Below, one piece after another: positions 23,742 through 35,554 of a DNA stretch of 64,000 nt (positions are counted from its first letter, which is position 1; the number at the start of each line of letters is the position of its first letter). Origin of the DNA: Hevea brasiliensis (taxonomy: Eukaryota > Streptophyta > Magnoliopsida > Malpighiales > Euphorbiaceae); contig NC_079499.1 of the NCBI RefSeq assembly GCF_030052815.1, forward strand, positions 104,814,480 to 104,878,479, given 5' to 3'. The position numbers and the translations under genes were made by a program. The notes under the pieces are model-generated. The model did not search any database, was not told the origin of the DNA, and saw nothing but the letters and a program-made list of their open reading frames with translations.

Positions 23742-25236
23742 TGATGTGGTGTGTTCCGCAAGTGCACGGGCCACAGTAGTATAGTTTTAAAAAAAATGAT
23801 ATCGATCCCACAGGGAATTGTGCTTAAATTGGAAATAAAAATATAAACTAATTAGAATGACAAAATTTAAAGATATAAAATGAAATTTGAAATTAAAATT
23901 GGTATTTGAGGAATTTAAGCTAAATCAAACAATTAACTAAATTAATTAAACTAGATTACCAAGATTTAAATTGAAATTGCTATTTATAAATTTTGGAGGA
24001 ATTAAATCTAAATTCAATAAAAATTAAAGTGATTCTAGAGATTGGATTTTTCAATATTGTTTGCATGTGGTTTATCCCTAATTTAGCCAAACACATGAGA
24101 ATTGCAATTTTGAGGGAAATCAATTCTTAAATTTTTGAAACCTTTTTCAAGCATCTCAAAGTTGGTTTTCATTAAATCAAACCATGTTTTCACGGTATTT
24201 CAAACCTAACAAAAACCCAATTAATGCTCTAATTGATTTTGGAAAGTCCCCTTAATTCTCTTAGCTTATCTCTAACACCAAGAAAACCAAGTTTATTGCA
24301 AGATTATCTATCTCTAATATTCACTTTTCAGTCCATCTATTAAGGATTAAAGCTTAATTTAATGAGGGCCCATTCATCAAGCAAGGCAACAAGTTCACAA
24401 GCAATAAATCAAAATATAACAAACCTCATTTAAATGGCTAAATCAGTTCAAAACCACAATACAAAGCAACATTTACAAACCCATCTCTAGAATCTCAAAT
24501 AACTACTCACTAATCATAGTTTCAAGACAAACCCAAATGTATAAATGAAGAAATAATGAAAATCTAAGTTAAGGAATAGAAAAACCCAGAAAAATGCAGA
24601 AGAATCTGCTGCAGAAAAGTGCAGAAACGTGCTCCTTGCTGCTGCTGCATAAATGGATCCCGTGCTCCCTCCTTCTCTCTTTCTATTCTTGCCAAAAATG
24701 CCTCCCTTGCTCTCTATGAAAAGAAAATGATAAAGGAGACTTTATATAGGTAAGGGGACTGCCCTAGAATGGGTAAAAAGGGGGAAGGTTCCAGAGAAAG
24801 TGAGGTAAAAAGCCAGAGTAACGGAAATGCCACGTCAGCCATTTCCAGTAAAAATGACATAAGTCGAGTCAGTTGTGTCGTGGGTTGTGTCGCGGGTTGT
24901 GTAGCTCTCGACCTGAATATCTGACGATCGACACAACTTGCGACATAAGCTAATTCGGTTGTGCTGCAGGTTGTGTCGCTCTCGGCCATTTTTTTACTCA
25001 ACTTCAAAATTTTTGCAATTCGACTTTAATCTCCTCCAAATGGCTACTCTGATCAAAATACATCAAATTTCTCCAAATTTACCCTACAAAACAAATAAAT
25101 TTTAAAAATTAAACTAAGAAATGTGAAAATTGTAAAATTGACTAAATATATACTAATATCTATAATAATGGCTATGAACAAGGGTAAATTATGTGCAAAA
25201 ATTACTCCTAAATGATGATATTAAATGCATGCATCA
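23742..25236 (-). repeat. Athila 5' LTR (right in window)
   Basis: 1495 bp. Compared with the left LTR it carries an extra gcagaaacgt at ~24620 and an extra ta near 23875, plus about 24 substitutions counted by eye. Drives transcription of the element towards lower coordinates. Confidence 0.92.
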
Positions 25237-25241
25237 CTTTT
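25237..25241. other. Target-site duplication CTTTT, right
   Basis: Second half of the pair with 11978-11982; host block B resumes here (cttttctcttcaagacatc). Confidence 0.92.
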
Positions 25242-25495
25242 CTCTTCAAGACATCAAGTAACAAAAACAAACATGTTTTAATAATAATTAAAAAAAAAAT
25301 TTGACAAAAGCTAGATCAGAATGAATACCAGAAGGGCCCTTTATTTGTGGCATAGAAAAATGATCAAAATTATAACTAATAGGAACTTAAATTTATAGTA
25401 ACTTAAATTTAGTGTTGTGCCATATATTAAAGAGTTTCGTATTTTATTGGTAATTGTGTTTATTCATCTAACAAGTTATTTTGAAACTATTCTAG

Positions 25496-26434
25496 GTATC
25501 TGTTGGCATCATGTTTACCAAAGGCGTATTGTCCTGTTTGAAATAACTTGAGGCTGTTCCTTGGTCTGAAGAAGAAGAGGAAAAACTCAGGGTTCTGTTT
25601 TCAGTGTTCAAATTTGAGGAGACAGCAACTCAAGACATTTTGGCTAGACTCTACTTACGTAACTCAGTAAAATTCCAACAAAATTTATCTAGACAACTAG
25701 TTTGGTCTATCGCCACCTGTACATATGCCAATGCAAGAAACGAACAAAAGCCACTAGTTAAGGATCTTTTTTGCAAAAGCTCAATCTATGAGAAGGACCA
25801 ACCTGAACTTAGTAATGAGGATCTCTATATTGTTTGTCTGTCCTGTCTAAGTTCACTAGTCACCCTTTTGGAGGAGGCCTCCAACACTTCACCCAATCGG
25901 AAGGCAACAAAAAGAGAAACAGGTAAACCATTGCTTGAACGCATCTCCCGACAAGTTGATAACATCAACTGGTTGCTAGAAATCCTTCTTGATCAGCAGA
26001 TGGGCCAGGAATTTGTGGATATGTGGGCAGATCAAGGGGAACTGCTTAAAATGCATGAGACTACATCTCCAATGATCAGATACGAGCTTAGCAGGATCTC
26101 TGCAGCACTATTAATTGCAATGGGCACCAGAAAATTGCATTGCCGCTCAGAGGCAAGAATGGGGCTTCTCCAGGCATGGTTTCATCCAATGCTATCAGAT
26201 TTTGGTTGGTTGCAGAGATGCAAAAAGGGGTTGGACATGAAGGCATAGGAAGAAGCCATGGGTCAGATGCTCCTAACACTTCCTCGGAAGCAACAGTAAA
26301 CATTGTTTATGGAATGGTTCAGGTGTTTCTCCAAGCATGGGACTGAATGCCGCAATCTCAGCAAAGCATTCCAGGTATGGTGGCGCGGATCATTCTTAAG
26401 AGGCTCAGAAACTTATGCCATTGAATCCAGGTAA
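25496..26434 (+). pseudogene. BTB/POZ protein last-exon pseudogene, copy B
   Basis: Same last exon as copy A, better preserved: the acidic run is intact (SEEEEEKLRVLFSV) and the PMLSDFGWLQRCKKGLDM segment is complete. It still has the shared TAA near 25544 and the shared TAG within the KALEEA segment at ~26246-26248, so it cannot encode the C-terminus. Acceptor ttctag lies just before 25496; the family stop is at 26432-26434. The 3' flank to 27456 matches copy A. The intact source gene is not in the window. Confidence 0.78.
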
Positions 26435-27456
26435 TGGGGGGAATCTAGTCTTGTTTTCTACCCCTGTAACATTGCCAATGATAGATTGAGGATTCTGAAA
26501 TAACTGGAATTGAATAATGTAGATTAACCATGAAGAATTATTGTAATAGCCGGTAGAGATAAAATGGCAACATATTTTCTAAGAGATTGTCTGCATCTTT
26601 ATCAAGTGGGATCATCAGAAACTTCAAGGAAGCATGTATGGTAGTTCCTTTTCAGCATAGAAATTATTTGAGATTTTAAGAAACTTCAAGAAATTATTTG
26701 AAGACAAGGTAAGTTTATCATGTCAATGTAAGAGAGTGTGCTTTTAAGATCGTCGGACGAGGAATGGAGATTTAAATTTGGTGTACAAAAACTAATCCAA
26801 AATGCTCTCAACAGTAATTATCAAAAAAATTTTGAAAAAAAAGCACTAGTGATTTCCACTGCTTGTGATCACGACAAACGTTTAGTTTCATCATCTCATC
26901 ATATTCTTCAGCTTTTGTAATTCGTGTCGTGTTTGTGTGGAAGTTATGGCCATTGGCCGACAAGAAGAGTAATACGACTCCGATTCAACCTTTAAAAAAT
27001 TAATGAATGAATGGTTGAGATTTTATTTTACATATATAACTAATTAAAAATTAAATTTGATTTTTATATTTGTAGATATTAAAGAAAATCTAAGTCATTT
27101 TAAACTGAAAATTATCTCTTATTTTATAATTGGTCAGCATATAGAAAATAATTTCCATCAACAAGTTTTAATTTAATAATACTTAAATATCAATAAATTT
27201 TGATTATGCCATTATTTTTTTATTGAAATTAACGATGAAATTAGGTACAGCTAAATTTTGTTGCTAATGTCATGATTAGTGACGGATTACCAGCAAAAAT
27301 TTTCATCATTAGATTTTTTATCGTTGGACTTTCCATTGTTAACCTGTCCCTATATCTCTTTTTGTTTAGTATTTACGTAAAAAAAAAAAAATTATCTATT
27401 GATATTTCTTTCACTGAAATTTTTAAAAAAAATTTCTACAAATCATATAATCCTTT

Positions 27457-28050
27457 TTTAAAAAGTAAAATTTTATAAGAATTCAATTCAATTCATTTAA
27501 TTTTTAAAATTAAAAAATTCAATTTATTTTAACTTAAAAAAATTTATTTTAAAAGAAATAAAAATTAAATATAATAATATGAAAATTTAATTATTTTTTT
27601 TTATAAATAATTTATTTTAAAAAAAGCCATTAATTAGGATTTTAAATCATACCTAGCAAATATCAATACATAACTTTTAAGTTTTAACATTAAAATAATA
27701 AATGTGAATCACCATGTGTGGTAAATAATAGAAAAGCATTTAACTTGAAAAAAAAAAAATTAAAGACGTAATATTCTAAGCTTTTTTTTTTTTTTTGGAC
27801 ATTGTGGGATGGAGATCCTTTTATAAAGGAGTTGGGGGCACGAAGTCTCTTCCTAATAATTTTGATTTTTGTATTAATAGTAGATTATTTATTTTCATTT
27901 TTATTATTATATATATATATATTTTAAAAAAATCCGTGTTGATGTATGTGTTTTTTTTCAAGAAAAAGAAATTCTTTGGAGCTGTAAGTCATTATATTCT
28001 AAAAAATTGTTTTCATCAATAAGTTTAATCACTCGCTTCTCCTCGTTAGT
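27457..28050. other. AT-rich intergenic DNA
   Basis: Poly-A and poly-T runs, no coding or repeat structure I can name. Confidence 0.5.
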
Positions 28051-28137
28051 TTAATATATTTATTATGAAAATATTTTTAAAATATATTTAATGAAATCAA
28101 ACTCCAATTGCTCTCATCCCATCGCATATGCTCTTTA

Positions 28138-28190
<53 letters not shown>

Positions 28191-28602
28191 GAATTCAATA
28201 TACAATTCACCAAACCGACTCATAACAATCATGGCAATGACTGATTTGTTGATGCAATATGTAGTGAGAAAATTAAATTTTTAAAATTAAATAAGATTTA
28301 ATTAACATTTTAAGGATAAAATAAAGTAAATATAATTTTATGAAAAAAGAACCTTTGTACATAATGAAAATATATTGAGTATTATAAAATTTTAAATTTT
28401 AATTTAAATGAGGATGAATTAAAAAGTATTAATTTAAATAAGAAATATATTTAAAAATTTAAAATAAGAATAATATTTTAGAATTTTAAATAAATTAAAA
28501 AATATAAATAAAATTTATTTTAATATATTTATTATGAAAATATTTTTAAAATATATTTAATGAAATCAAACTCCAATTGCTCTCATCCCATCGCATATGC
28601 TC

Positions 28603-28634
<32 letters not shown>

Positions 28635-28930
28635 TATATGAAAGAATTCAAAATGCAATTCACCAAACCGACTCATAAAATTCATGGCAATGACTGATTC
28701 GTTGATGCAACATGTAGCGTGAAATGTAATTTTATGAAAAAAGAACCCTTGTACATAATGAAAATATATAGAGTATTATAAAGTTTAAAATTTAATTTAA
28801 GTGAGAATGAATTAAAAAGTCTTAATTTAAATAAGAAATATATTTAAAAACTTAAACCAAATAAGAGTAATATTTTAGAATTTTAAATAAATTAAAAAAT
28901 ATAAATAAAATTTATTTTAAAAAATAAATA
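28050..28930. repeat. 469-bp tandem duplication
   Basis: Direct copies with a period of 469 bases; for example atgaaatcaaactccaattg occurs at 28091 and 28560, followed in both by catcccatcgcatatgctc, an AT microsatellite and gaaagaattcaa. The second copy lacks about 60 bases near 28730. Lies upstream of the kinase gene. Confidence 0.85.
28141..28186. repeat. (AT)n microsatellite
   Basis: 46 bases of pure AT dinucleotides within the first 469-bp unit. Confidence 0.95.
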
Positions 28931-28994
28931 ATGCAATTAAAAAAAAATTATGAAATATGAAAAGTAAATTAAGTCTAATTTTGATTTACGCACC

Positions 28995-30006
28995 GTGTCA
29001 TTCGACTTCGTCTTAGTCCTCCTTGTGTACTCGACGTGAAATTTCGTCCTGTCAATAGTTCCCAGAGCCACTGCAAACGCAATGACCTTTATGCTCATGA
29101 AAAAGGACTGAGTCATGAAAATTTCTTCCCTGAAATAGGTTGGACTTGATTTTAGCTTTGAGAACGAAAATGAAAGACATGGGAAAAAAATTATTATACC
29201 TTAATTTTTAATCATGAAACTGTAATATGTTGGGGTTATAAATCCTGAATAGGGGAAAAATATAAACATAAAAAGATAAATATAAAGGGTTAGATTGTAA
29301 CATTAATTTGATTAGTCATTTTGATGTATAAAATAATATGATACTTATACCAAATTAAAATGAATTAAATTATAATTCGAGTAATATTTTCTTTAAATTT
29401 AATATAATATATTAAATGTATATAGTAAATATTTTTAAAGAGAATGAATTATATAATAATTCAATTAATCTAATAATAAATTGAATTTACAAAAGCTATC
29501 AAAATCATAAAATGGTTGAATATCATCCAAACATTCCCCTACATATGTAATGGGAAAAATTATAAAATTATTGAATTGTTGAATATCATAAAATTATTAT
29601 TATTATTATTACAAAAGCGGTAGACATAGTCTAGTAATGGCCACGTCCCCTACATATGTAATAGGAAAAATTACTCATTAGTCATTACATTTTAACAAAA
29701 GTAACTTTAGCGTCCTTATTTTTTAGTTCATGGACTATTAGTTCTGTTATTGTTTTAAAGTAATTTTTTTATTAATTAAGGTATTAAAATAGAGAAAATA
29801 ATTATATTATTTAAATTAGGATGGGATAGTCAATAGATTTAAATTATGCGTCATTCGACTTCGTCTTCGTCCTCGTGAATTCGACATGAAATTTGGTCCC
29901 GTCAATAGTTTCCAGAACCACTGCAAATGAAATGACCTTTACACTAATGAAAATGACTGAATTATGAAAATTTCTCCCCAGAAATATGGACTTGATTATA
30001 GTTGCA
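28995..30006. repeat. Dispersed pair of ~160-bp copies, 850 bp apart
   Basis: 28995-29155 and 29847-30006 are about 85% alike (tcattcgacttcgtctt, cagttcccagagccactgc / cagtttccagaaccactgc, aatgacctttatgct / aatgacctttacact). They flank AT-rich DNA that includes foldback-like sequence at 29670-29790. No coding frame is conserved between the copies. Confidence 0.7.
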
Positions 30007-30250
30007 TTCAATATATAATAACTAATAACTTTGAAAAAACTAATAGAAAAGAGAGTAAATAAAAAAAGATTTGAGAGTATTTACAGTATATAAATATATA
30101 GATCAGTGAGAGGAGGGTGATTGAAATTTGGAAATTTTATAAGTTATACGCGGATTTGTTTTAGTCTTCATCTAATGAATTTATGAATCGGTCAGAATTG
30201 GCGGGTGGACTCTAGTCTCAAGCTTAAAAAATCTCCCCCCTCCCCGGCAA

Positions 30251-30320
30251 CCCCCCCCCCCCCCCCCCCACCCCAACCTTCAACTATATATTGATGCACC
30301 CGTCTCTCTCTCTCTCTCAG
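30251..30320 (+). promoter_or_regulatory. Kinase promoter: C19 tract, TATA box, CT repeat
   Basis: A run of 19 C (30251-30269) is followed by TATATAT at 30285-30291 and a (CT)n tract at 30304-30319, 52 bases before the kinase ATG. TATA-to-CT spacing fits a plant core promoter with a pyrimidine-rich start region. The C run could form a G-quadruplex on the other strand; it may also be mis-sized in assembly. Confidence 0.6.
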
Positions 30321-30371
30321 TGATCGTGGTAGCATAACTGTTGGTTGGTTGGGACTCTGCAACGATTGATC

Positions 30372-32946
30372 ATGGCTTCCTGCTTTCGGTGTTTTAATGA
30401 AGAGAGAGCTGACACCACAGGTATTGTTTAAAGTATTTCTGATGTGTATGGGTTTGTCTCTATTTTCTTTTTTAGTATAATTGGCTAGCACTACTGAGCC
30501 AAAACTGATTGAGCTGATTGGCGTATATGTCTACTCTTTCTCACATTTCTCTTTCTCCTTTGATTTTCTCATATGTTGGACCAGAACCAAATCCACTTGG
30601 GTTTAGGAAATATAAGTATGAGGAACTATCACAGGCAACCCAACATTTCTCCAACGCAACATGCCTTGGCTCAGGTGCTTTTGGTGAAGTCTTCAAAGGA
30701 ACAATAGATGGACAAGTCGTTGCTGTTAAGAAAATTAAATATAAAATGGAAGAACAGCAACAAAATAAAGTAGAGGAGATTGAGTACCTTAAAAGAGTGA
30801 GTCACCCAAATGTTGTTAAGCTGATTGGCTATTGTGATGAAGGTGCTGATAAATTGCTTGTCCTGGAATTTGTTCCCAATAGGACCTTGAGATATCATTT
30901 AAATGGTGAGTCCTTTTTTAAGTCCTTATAATTGTAATTGTCAGCAATAATTACTGACTTCCCAATAGGACCTTGAGATATCATTTAGATGGTGAGTCCT
31001 CTTTTAAGTCCTTATAATTGTAATTGTCAGCAATAATTACTGACTTCCGTTTATATTTTTAACAGATGAAAAGAACATTTTGGAGTGGTCAAAGAGAATG
31101 AAAATCGCTAAATACACTGCGTATGGGTTGCATTATCTACGTGTAAATTGTGAGTAATTTCACTGCTTTCTATATACTATATGATTAGATGTTTAGGCTG
31201 GATGTGTGTTCGTTTCTTTCTTTCTTTCTTTTTTATTTTTTATTTTTAAGTGTGCTATTAATATATTTTCTATTAAAATTTTACTATCTTTCCAGGTAAA
31301 CCTAAAATTATACACCGAGATATCAAGACAGATAATATTCTTCTTAACGAAGAATTTGAACCAAAGGTAATAATATGATAATAATAAAATTTTAACATTT
31401 ATAACCTAAATTATATATAATTTTTTTTTAGAGAAAAGGAAAAACTGTGTGAAATCCTTAATTAAATGGATTTTCTTTTCAGGTTGCAGATTTCTCCCTT
31501 GCCAAGTTTTTACCAGGTGCCAATAATGTTAGCCATATCACCAGTGTATTGAGAGGAACTAACGTGTAAGATCATTTTTCTTTTTCTTGTTAAGTATATG
31601 GCTGCGTATATAGTTGCATGTAGGGGTGTGCAAACGGTCGGTTTGGTTCCGAACCGAACCGATAAAATTGAAAATCGAAAATAAAAAATTTTAAAAATCG
31701 AACCGAACCGATTGATAAGAGAAAACTAAACCGAATCAAACCGATAAATATTGGTTCGGTTCGGTTTTAAACCGATCAATCGAAATTATCAAAATTATAA
31801 ACCGAACCGAACCGATTAAATTTAAAAACCGAACCAATTGAACCGAATTAATTGGTTTGGTTCGATTTTTCGGTTTAAACCGAAAACTGCTCTCCCCTGT
31901 TGCATGGCTGTCAGGGTCCACTTTCTAAATAGTACTTATAAACTAATAATGGAGAATACACCAATTTTTAGGGCTTCTTCATTGTAGATTTTATTTTTTT
32001 TGTTTTAAATCCTAACCTATTAATTCATTGCAGTTATGCAGATCTAGAGTATGGAAATATACAAAAAGTGTCTAAGAAGTCAGATGTCTATTCCTTTGGC
32101 GTTGTGCTTTTAGAACTAATTACGGGAAAGAAACCATTATTTGGTGAAAATGACGATGACAATATCGTTAATTGGGTATGTTACTGATATATATATGTCG
32201 AATCAAATGAATTTAAATCATTTCAAGTGTTTTTATTTTTTTTTATATTAAAATGAATTTTAGGTCACATTCAAGTTAATTTATAGGTTGGGGATTTTTT
32301 GGGTTCACATATTAATTTTTTTAGAAAATAATTTTGGAGTGAAAAATTCAATTAAGTTGACCAAGTTGATTTAAATTATAATAAGAAAAATATATTTCCT
32401 TTACATTAAACTGTCCTTAGAAAGGGAAAAAATTATAGAAATGATGGTACAAAATTGATGTTTAATTTTGATAAAAAAATAATAAATACCTTTATTTATT
32501 AATGTTCAGGCAAAATCTCGGATTGAAGAAGCTTTGAACAATAAGAAATATATAGATTTTGTTGATTCCAGATTACAAGGGGCTTATGATGAAAGAGAAT
32601 TACACAAAATGATTTCTTGTGCTAGAGATTGTGTATATGAACCTTCAGCTTCTCGACCAAACATGAGAAAGGTAAAGATTTATGCAAACTATAAAAATAG
32701 TTATAAGATTTCACCATATCTATAAGTTAATAAAATTATCATAGGCAAAATAAATAAATTACCTCATACATATATTTTTTTCACTGGTGACATTTAAAAC
32801 TTCCATTTTAATATATATATATAACATTGTCATGTTATGTCATGCAGGTAATTGAAACTCTTGAAGAATATGAATATCGAGATATTATTAAGTGCGTCTG
32901 GTCCACATCCGTTCTTACTCTGAAAACACCAATTCCACCTTCGTAG
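30372..32946 (+). CDS. Receptor-like cytoplasmic Ser/Thr kinase, atypical DFS motif
   Basis: Eight exons: 30372-30420, 30585-30905, 31066-31149, 31296-31366, 31483-31565, 32034-32175, 32510-32671, 32848-32946; all GT-AG, phases agree, 336 residues. Starts MASCFRCF (two Cys that could be lipidated; no signal peptide or membrane span). Glycine loop [14 protein letters not shown]-lysine in [16 protein letters not shown] catalytic loop, then ADFS instead of DFG, YADLEYG where APE is expected, [14 protein letters not shown] (subdomain IX) and RPNMRKVIETLEE. Related to PERK/RLCK kinases. Loss of the DFG glycine and the APE proline raises the chance of weak or no catalysis, though the metal-binding Asp remains. 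Closest neighbours are its own broken copies at 8716, 35808 and 36675. Confidence 0.85.
30873..31047 (+). repeat. 86-bp tandem duplication over exon 2 donor
   Basis: Two copies starting at 30873 and 30959 of ttcccaataggaccttgag through actgacttcc. Each carries the end of exon 2 and a GTGAGT donor. Only the first donor (30906) keeps the frame; reading on to the second meets TAA within about 30 bases. Confidence 0.9.
31613..31906. mobile_element. hAT-like MITE with 8-bp target duplication
   Basis: Element 31621-31898 (278 bp) flanked by GTTGCATG at 31613-31620 and 31899-31906. Ends taggggtgtgc / gctctccccт-type inverted termini (AGGGG...CCCCT). The body is built of ggttcggttt/aaccgaacc repeats that can fold back. 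The kinase copy at 8716-9630 has a single gttgcatg and no element at the corresponding place (~8910), proving an insertion after the duplication. It lies in intron 5 of the kinase gene. Confidence 0.9.
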
Positions 32947-32975
32947 AATTAAGAAAAAACTATTTTATTGTGTAT

Positions 32976-32981
32976 AATAAA
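32976..32981 (+). terminator. Polyadenylation-type signal of kinase gene
   Basis: AATAAA 30 bases after the stop codon, followed by T-rich DNA. Confidence 0.5.
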
Positions 32982-33360
32982 GTACTATTTTTTAGTACTA
33001 TAAATGTATCTAATAATTAGTCATATATCTCTGATAGAGATGACTCCTCGTATGGTAATAACTTGTAACATGTTGCCGATTAATAAATACTTTAGTTGAT
33101 CTTTTTCACTTTAAAGTGTATATGGTGTTGAAATGTCTTGAGTTTAAATCTTATCATTTATTTATTACGAGATTAATTACTTTTATGATAAAAAAGGAGA
33201 TAACTACCTCCTACTGTGTAGTCCACTAATTACCACTCAATTCATCTAGCCTTCACTCTATATATATATATATATCCTTGGTTAAATTTCGTATTCATTT
33301 TCTTCATTAGTAAATTTTGTGCGCTTAAAGAATTTTTACTTTAATTTTGTCAATCCTAAC

Positions 33361-33936
33361 AAGTTCACTAGTCACCGTTTTGGAGAAGGCCTCCAACATT
33401 TACCCAATTGGAAGGCAACCAAAAGAGAAACAGGTAAACCGTTGATTGAACGCATCTCCCGACAAGTATAACATCAACTGGTTGCTAGAAATTCTTCTTG
33501 ATCAGCAGATGGGCGAGGAATTTGTGGATATATGGGCAGATCAGGGGAACTGCTTAAAATGCATGAGAATATATACATCAGATATATATGATCGCTTAAC
33601 AGGATTTCTGCAAACCTATTAATTGCAATGGGGACCAGAAAAACTGCATTGCTGCTCAGAAGCAAGAACAAGGCTTCTCCAAACGTGGTTTCACCCAATG
33701 CTATCAGATTTTGGTTGGCTGCAGAGATGCAAAAAGGGGTTGGACATGAAGGCATTGGAAGAAGCCATAGGTCCGATACTCCTCGAAAGCAATAGTATAT
33801 GTTGTTTTATGGAATGGTTCAGGTGTTCCTCCAAGCATGGCACTGAATGCCCCAATCTCAGCAAAAATTCCAGATTTGGTGGCACCGATCATTCCTAAGA
33901 GGCTCAGAAACTAATTATGCCATTGTATCCAGGTAA
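33361..33936 (+). pseudogene. BTB/POZ last-exon fragment, copy C
   Basis: Matches copies A/B from the SSLVTLLEEASN region on but is more diverged and several small deletions break the frame (for example near 33411 and 33468). It retains TTG in the KALEEA codons where A and B have TAG, so it split off before that nonsense change. Family stop at 33934-33936. 3' flank resembles A/B to about 34100. Confidence 0.75.
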
Positions 33937-34100
33937 GAGCCAGATTGAGGATTCTGAAATAACAGGAATTGAATAATTTAGATTAACCATGGTAGAGATA
34001 AAATGGCAACATATTTTTTGAGAGATTGTCTGCATCTTTATCAGGAGGATCCATCAGAAACTTTAAGAAACATGCATAATTGTTCCTTTTCAGCATAGAC

Positions 34101-35482
34101 TCATGATCAATGTTACAATTTCAAGGAATTCAACTTACACTAAATATATATAAAAATTGACTGTGAGAATTTGCTAATCACCAAACCAGGTTATAGTAAA
34201 CCATCAGCCGTTCAGATATTTGACCTCCAACAATATCGACACAAACTGATTCTGAGGAAATTCTCCAAGACTCTCTTAGAGAGAATGGAAATTTGAGTGC
34301 TAACTCAAAGTGGAGAATGAAGCTACTTGCGGGAAAAAGAAGACAATGTTCCTTTTATGAGTCAAAAATTATAATTAATAATTTAACTCATTAAATTGAT
34401 TAATTATAAATTGACTCATATAGAAATTAAAAATTACCTACAATTCTTAAAACTTTAAATTAAGTCCACACATAATTATTAAGACATAAAACAGTCTAAA
34501 TAAAATTTATACTTTGGTCCATAAACCTCTAGAATTATTTTATTTTATTTTAATCAAGTCCAACTTGATAACCCATTTTAATTTCTCACTTTAAATATAT
34601 ATATATGTGCGACCCATTAGGTTCCTCATATGTTGGCATCAAATATAATTATAATCCTTCTTAAAAATTAAATAAAATTAATACTTTAATTTTATTATCA
34701 ATTCATAATTAATTAATTATATTTGTATATCATTATTGATATCTAACAATATGTAATGACCACCCAAATAATAGAACTTGTCAAAGTGATTTGATTAACA
34801 TTTCTGTGATTAATTTATTAATGTAATTAATATCATCATAATATTTTGATTTATACATTGATATATGGAATTTGCCTGTTATATATAAATCATTTTTGTT
34901 CTTCTAGTGTGATTAATTAATTAAATAAATAATATTCTTAATCTTATTTCACCTTGTGCTAGGATTTAACATTCTACACTAGCCTAGAACAATTGAAATA
35001 TTTTCTCTAATTACCTAAGATGATGAATTCTATCTTGATAATTAAATATCTCCATACAGTTCATAATATATCCAATAACTGCCATATTTGTTATCCTTAT
35101 ATACAATGACATGTGAGTAATATAAAAAACATAGTAATTTTTATATGAGATAACTTAGTATCTCAAATCAAAGGATCACTTACATGGCTGTACCTTGGTT
35201 CTAAGTATTCCATATACCTCAGCTTAATGAGAACTATTGCTTCATTTCATAAAGAAAAGAATGCAATGTGTACTGGTCTCAACAGTTATATCAATGTCTA
35301 GTCTCGATAGAATATTGACTATGAACATTTGAAACAATGTTATAATACAATTAGAGTTTCACAATTATAACTACATTATAATTTTCATTGCTATGCACAT
35401 AAGTCCCATGGGCTTTATTTTTATTAGTTAATATTCATTAAAATTAACATGAATATTAAAGATAAAAGCAGCCTCTATTAAT

Positions 35483-35554
<72 letters not shown>

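Larger units (their letters stand above)
11983..25236 (-). mobile_element. Athila-type Ty3/gypsy LTR retrotransposon
   Basis: A 13.25 kb element coding on the minus strand. In its own direction: 5' LTR 25236-23742, tRNA-Asp-type primer site 23735-23718, gag from 23617, protease, reverse transcriptase-RNase H-integrase to 18072, a tandem-repeat spacer, a third ORF in env position (16972-15401), long 3' region, polypurine tract 13477-13466, 3' LTR 13465-11983. LTR length (~1.49 kb), primer site, TLRSGK near the gag end and the third ORF all point to the Athila lineage. By eye the LTRs differ at about 24 sites (~1.6%) plus a 2-base and a 10-base indel. Coding is damaged: nonsense codons at 23033, 21024, 16715 and 16238 and one frameshift near 21615, so it is probably unable to move by itself. 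Confidence 0.92.
11778..27456 (+). repeat. Duplicated block, copy B (split by Athila)
   Basis: 11778-11982 and 25237-27456 together match copy A (1770-4197). The interruption is exactly the retrotransposon 11983-25236 plus one 5-bp target duplication. Small differences from copy A are scattered single bases and short indels, so the duplication is older than or similar in age to the insertion. Confidence 0.9.

Noticed and set aside
29605..29640. tRNA-like phrase gcggtagacatagtctagtaatgg
   Set aside because: No cloverleaf could be completed and no T-arm consensus follows.
30518..30584. Upstream start for the kinase exon 2 frame
   Set aside because: The frame from 30518 reads through intron 1; the ATG at 30372 with a GT-AG intron restores the conserved MASC start shared with the inverted fragment at 37101.
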